Assembly: GCA_001247695.2 (NCBI GenBank)
Contig: LGRX02033392.1
Coordinates: 1 to 64,000, forward strand
Direction of reading: 5' to 3'
Length of the DNA: 64,000 bases
Origin: Cymbomonas tetramitiformis
Taxonomy: Eukaryota; Chlorophyta; Pyramimonadophyceae; Pyramimonadales; Pyramimonadaceae
This document shows, in pieces, positions 62,489 through 64,000 of the stretch (positions are counted from its first letter, which is position 1; every line of letters starts with the position of its first letter). Below the pieces are notes generated by a model. The model did not search any database. It had not been told where the DNA came from and saw only the letters and a list, made by a program, of their open reading frames with translations. The position numbers and the translations under genes were made by a program.

Positions 62489-62947
62489 AGGTGACTCACT
62501 CATGCACTCGGCGCTCCCATGCCCCTGTTTGGGTGAGTGTGCCTAGGGCCCCGGTAGCGCCCTAGACTCTGTCAGGAGAGCCCCTGCTAGGTGCAGGATT
62601 GGGTGGAGGCTGCTGCTGAGGAAGCTTCCGCGCTCGTGCGAGGAAGCTACGATCCGTTGCCGTGAAGCCAGCGAGGCGCAGCCAGAGAGGCTTAGGCACG
62701 GAAGTAGCAGCGCAGCTTCGGAGCAGCAGCCCGCTCCCTTACAGACTGAGAGTAATGGAGACTTCGAGATGGGCTCGCCAGAGAGGCTAGAGCAGGAGAG
62801 ATTCGCCAGAGAGGCTAGAGCACCGGGAGAAAGAGAAAGCTTGCTAAAGAGGCCAAGCTTGGGAGAAGAAGAGAGGAATAAGACTTGCTAGACTAAATGT
62901 ATTTCTAACGAAACTAGCAAGCATCCATTCCTGCTCGTTTCTCGCAG

Positions 62948-62989
<42 letters not shown>

Positions 62990-63488
62990 GTGTGCACCCT
63001 GCTTGCATTTTGGTTCGGGAATAACCGTAAGAGTGCTACTACTTGTGCTTGAGCTATTGGTGTGACAAAGGAGTGTGTGTGTGTTTTCCGGAGGCTGATC
63101 ATAGCAGTCTTCAGCAGTGCAGCACTACATCGACCCATCAGCCGCAAGTGACTGATTCCATTACAAGGCAATTTCAAAAAAAGAGTCCACAGGAACTCGG
63201 ACATAGACTACTACTTTGCTTGTTGATGTGTTCGCAGTGATAGAGTATCAGCAGACATGTTGTGTGCCTCACTGTTTCTCATCGCTGGCTACATGGCAAG
63301 TGAGGATCCGAGCAAAAGAGAAATGTTCGAATTTCTATTTGGTGAGATGCGCGGACAGTTTAGATATTCATATAAAACAGACCACACAGACCAACCTCCG
63401 ATTCTGCCCGGAAAACTCCGCACAAAACAAGCAACGTAACGCAGTGGAAAGGGAAGAAAAAGAGTGTAGGCGCCTACGGCCCCCGCAG
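62489..63488. other. Non-coding spacer with short repeats
   Basis: 62640-62830 contains repeated CGCCAGAGAGGCTAGAGCA and GAGGAAGCT phrases. A (GTT)n microsatellite lies at 62949-62989. No convincing gene is present; the right part may be the leader of the LINE that starts at 63489. Confidence 0.5.
62949..62989. repeat. (GTT)n microsatellite, about 13 repeats
   Basis: This is an uninterrupted run of TGT/GTT triplets. No other feature overlaps it. Confidence 0.97.
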
Positions 63489-64000
63489 ATGCCCAAAGAA
63501 GACAAGGCAGAAAAAAAGACAGAGGAACAACAGCCCGAGCAGCCCGGAAAAGGGAATGAGACCAAAGGGTCCCCGATACCAAGGAAATTATGGGAAGGAG
63601 GGATGCCCAAAACCGAAAACCTGGATTTTGGCAAAATGCAGGAAGACCAGCAACACACGCTAACCCTCCTCACTTGGAACATTCAAGGGTCGAGGCAATT
63701 GCTGTATGAACTGGAGGAACAAATGCAGAAATGGGACATAGATGTAGCCGTGGTCACTGAAACCAAGGCTGCGAATGCGGACATAAAGAGGCACTTTAGG
63801 AACAACACTCAGTCCTACATTTGCACAAGCACACAGGAAACAAGGCAGGGAGACACAGGGGACGGGCACCACACTGCCGGCCTTGCTGTCATACTAAGGG
63901 GGGAGTATGCCAAACCGCACAACCACATGGAGGTGAAGGTGCCACACCTGAAAGGGGTACTCATGCATACCCTCCTACACTTCCCGGGGAAAAAATACAT
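63489..64000 (+). CDS. LINE endonuclease, N-terminal part (runs off the window)
   Basis: A frame from ATG at 63489 is open to the window end. The first 57 codons are rich in Lys, Glu and Pro. The APE endonuclease then starts with LTWNIQGSRQLL (metal-binding Asn) and VVTETKA (catalytic Glu). The residues differ clearly from copies A and B of the other LINE, so it is a different family. The domain would nick target DNA. Later motifs and the reverse transcriptase lie beyond the window. Confidence 0.8.
   Translation, partial: MPKEDKAEKKTEEQQPEQPGKGNETKGSPIPRKLWEGGMPKTENLDFGKMQEDQQHTLTLLTWNIQGSRQLLYELEEQMQKWDIDVAVVTETKAANADIKRHFRNNTQSYICTSTQETRQGDTGDGHHTAGLAVILRGEYAKPHNHMEVKVPHLKGVLMHTLLHFPGKKY

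Overview
The window is nuclear DNA from a eukaryote, most likely a unicellular green alga of the prasinophyte type. The basis is circumstantial. There are GT-AG introns, a short interstitial CCCTAAA repeat (plant-type telomere sequence), and a large membrane protein with cysteine-rich ephrin-receptor-like repeats and proline-rich linkers of a kind common in marine green flagellates. Almost everything else is retrotransposon. I see no rRNA, tRNA or CRISPR.

Layout. 1-2.3 kb: no firm gene. 2.5-5.0 kb: a young non-autonomous LTR element carrying only a gag gene (minus strand), inserted in a ~31-bp minisatellite. 5.4-13.6 kb (plus strand): remnants of a second LTR family (leader, gag), broken by a LINE copy (copy A, 6.1-10.6 kb: endonuclease and reverse transcriptase) and by a 618-bp miniature LTR element (TRIM). 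13.6-14.7 kb: an inverted 3' end of the same LINE. 15.2-18.5 kb (minus): a broken gag-type gene with a RING-H2 reading frame inside it. 18.8-19.7 kb: a 179-bp satellite. 19.9-20.9 kb: shuffled LINE pieces. 21.4-23.5 kb: a four-exon gene with a collagen-like tail. 23.7-38.1 kb: the main LINE block, with one long copy (B) followed head-to-tail by two 5'-truncated copies (C, D). 38.1-39.4 kb: repeats. 39.4-43.2 kb (minus): a Ty3/gypsy pol remnant. 43.3-45.2 kb: a palindrome array and satellites. 45.4-46.6 kb: a second, decayed copy of the gag gene from 2.9 kb. 48.1-55.7 kb (minus): the one clear large cellular gene. 56.9-58.3 kb: an unrecognised Cys/His-rich and basic gene. 61-62.5 kb: a decayed tyrosine recombinase. 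63.5 kb to the end: the start of another LINE endonuclease.

The most interesting object is the LINE family. Copies A and B are each deleted, but together they show one domain order: Ulp1-type cysteine protease, unknown basic region, APE-type endonuclease, reverse transcriptase, RNase H, CCHC zinc finger, then a C-terminal domain with an NPPF motif as in N6-adenine methyltransferases. The 3' UTR is structured and ends in a (TTA)n tail. The unrelated gypsy pol nearby also carries an adenine-methyltransferase-like domain (SPPY motif), between RNase H and integrase. Two different retroelements in one locus with adenine-methyltransferase-like domains is the observation I would follow up first.
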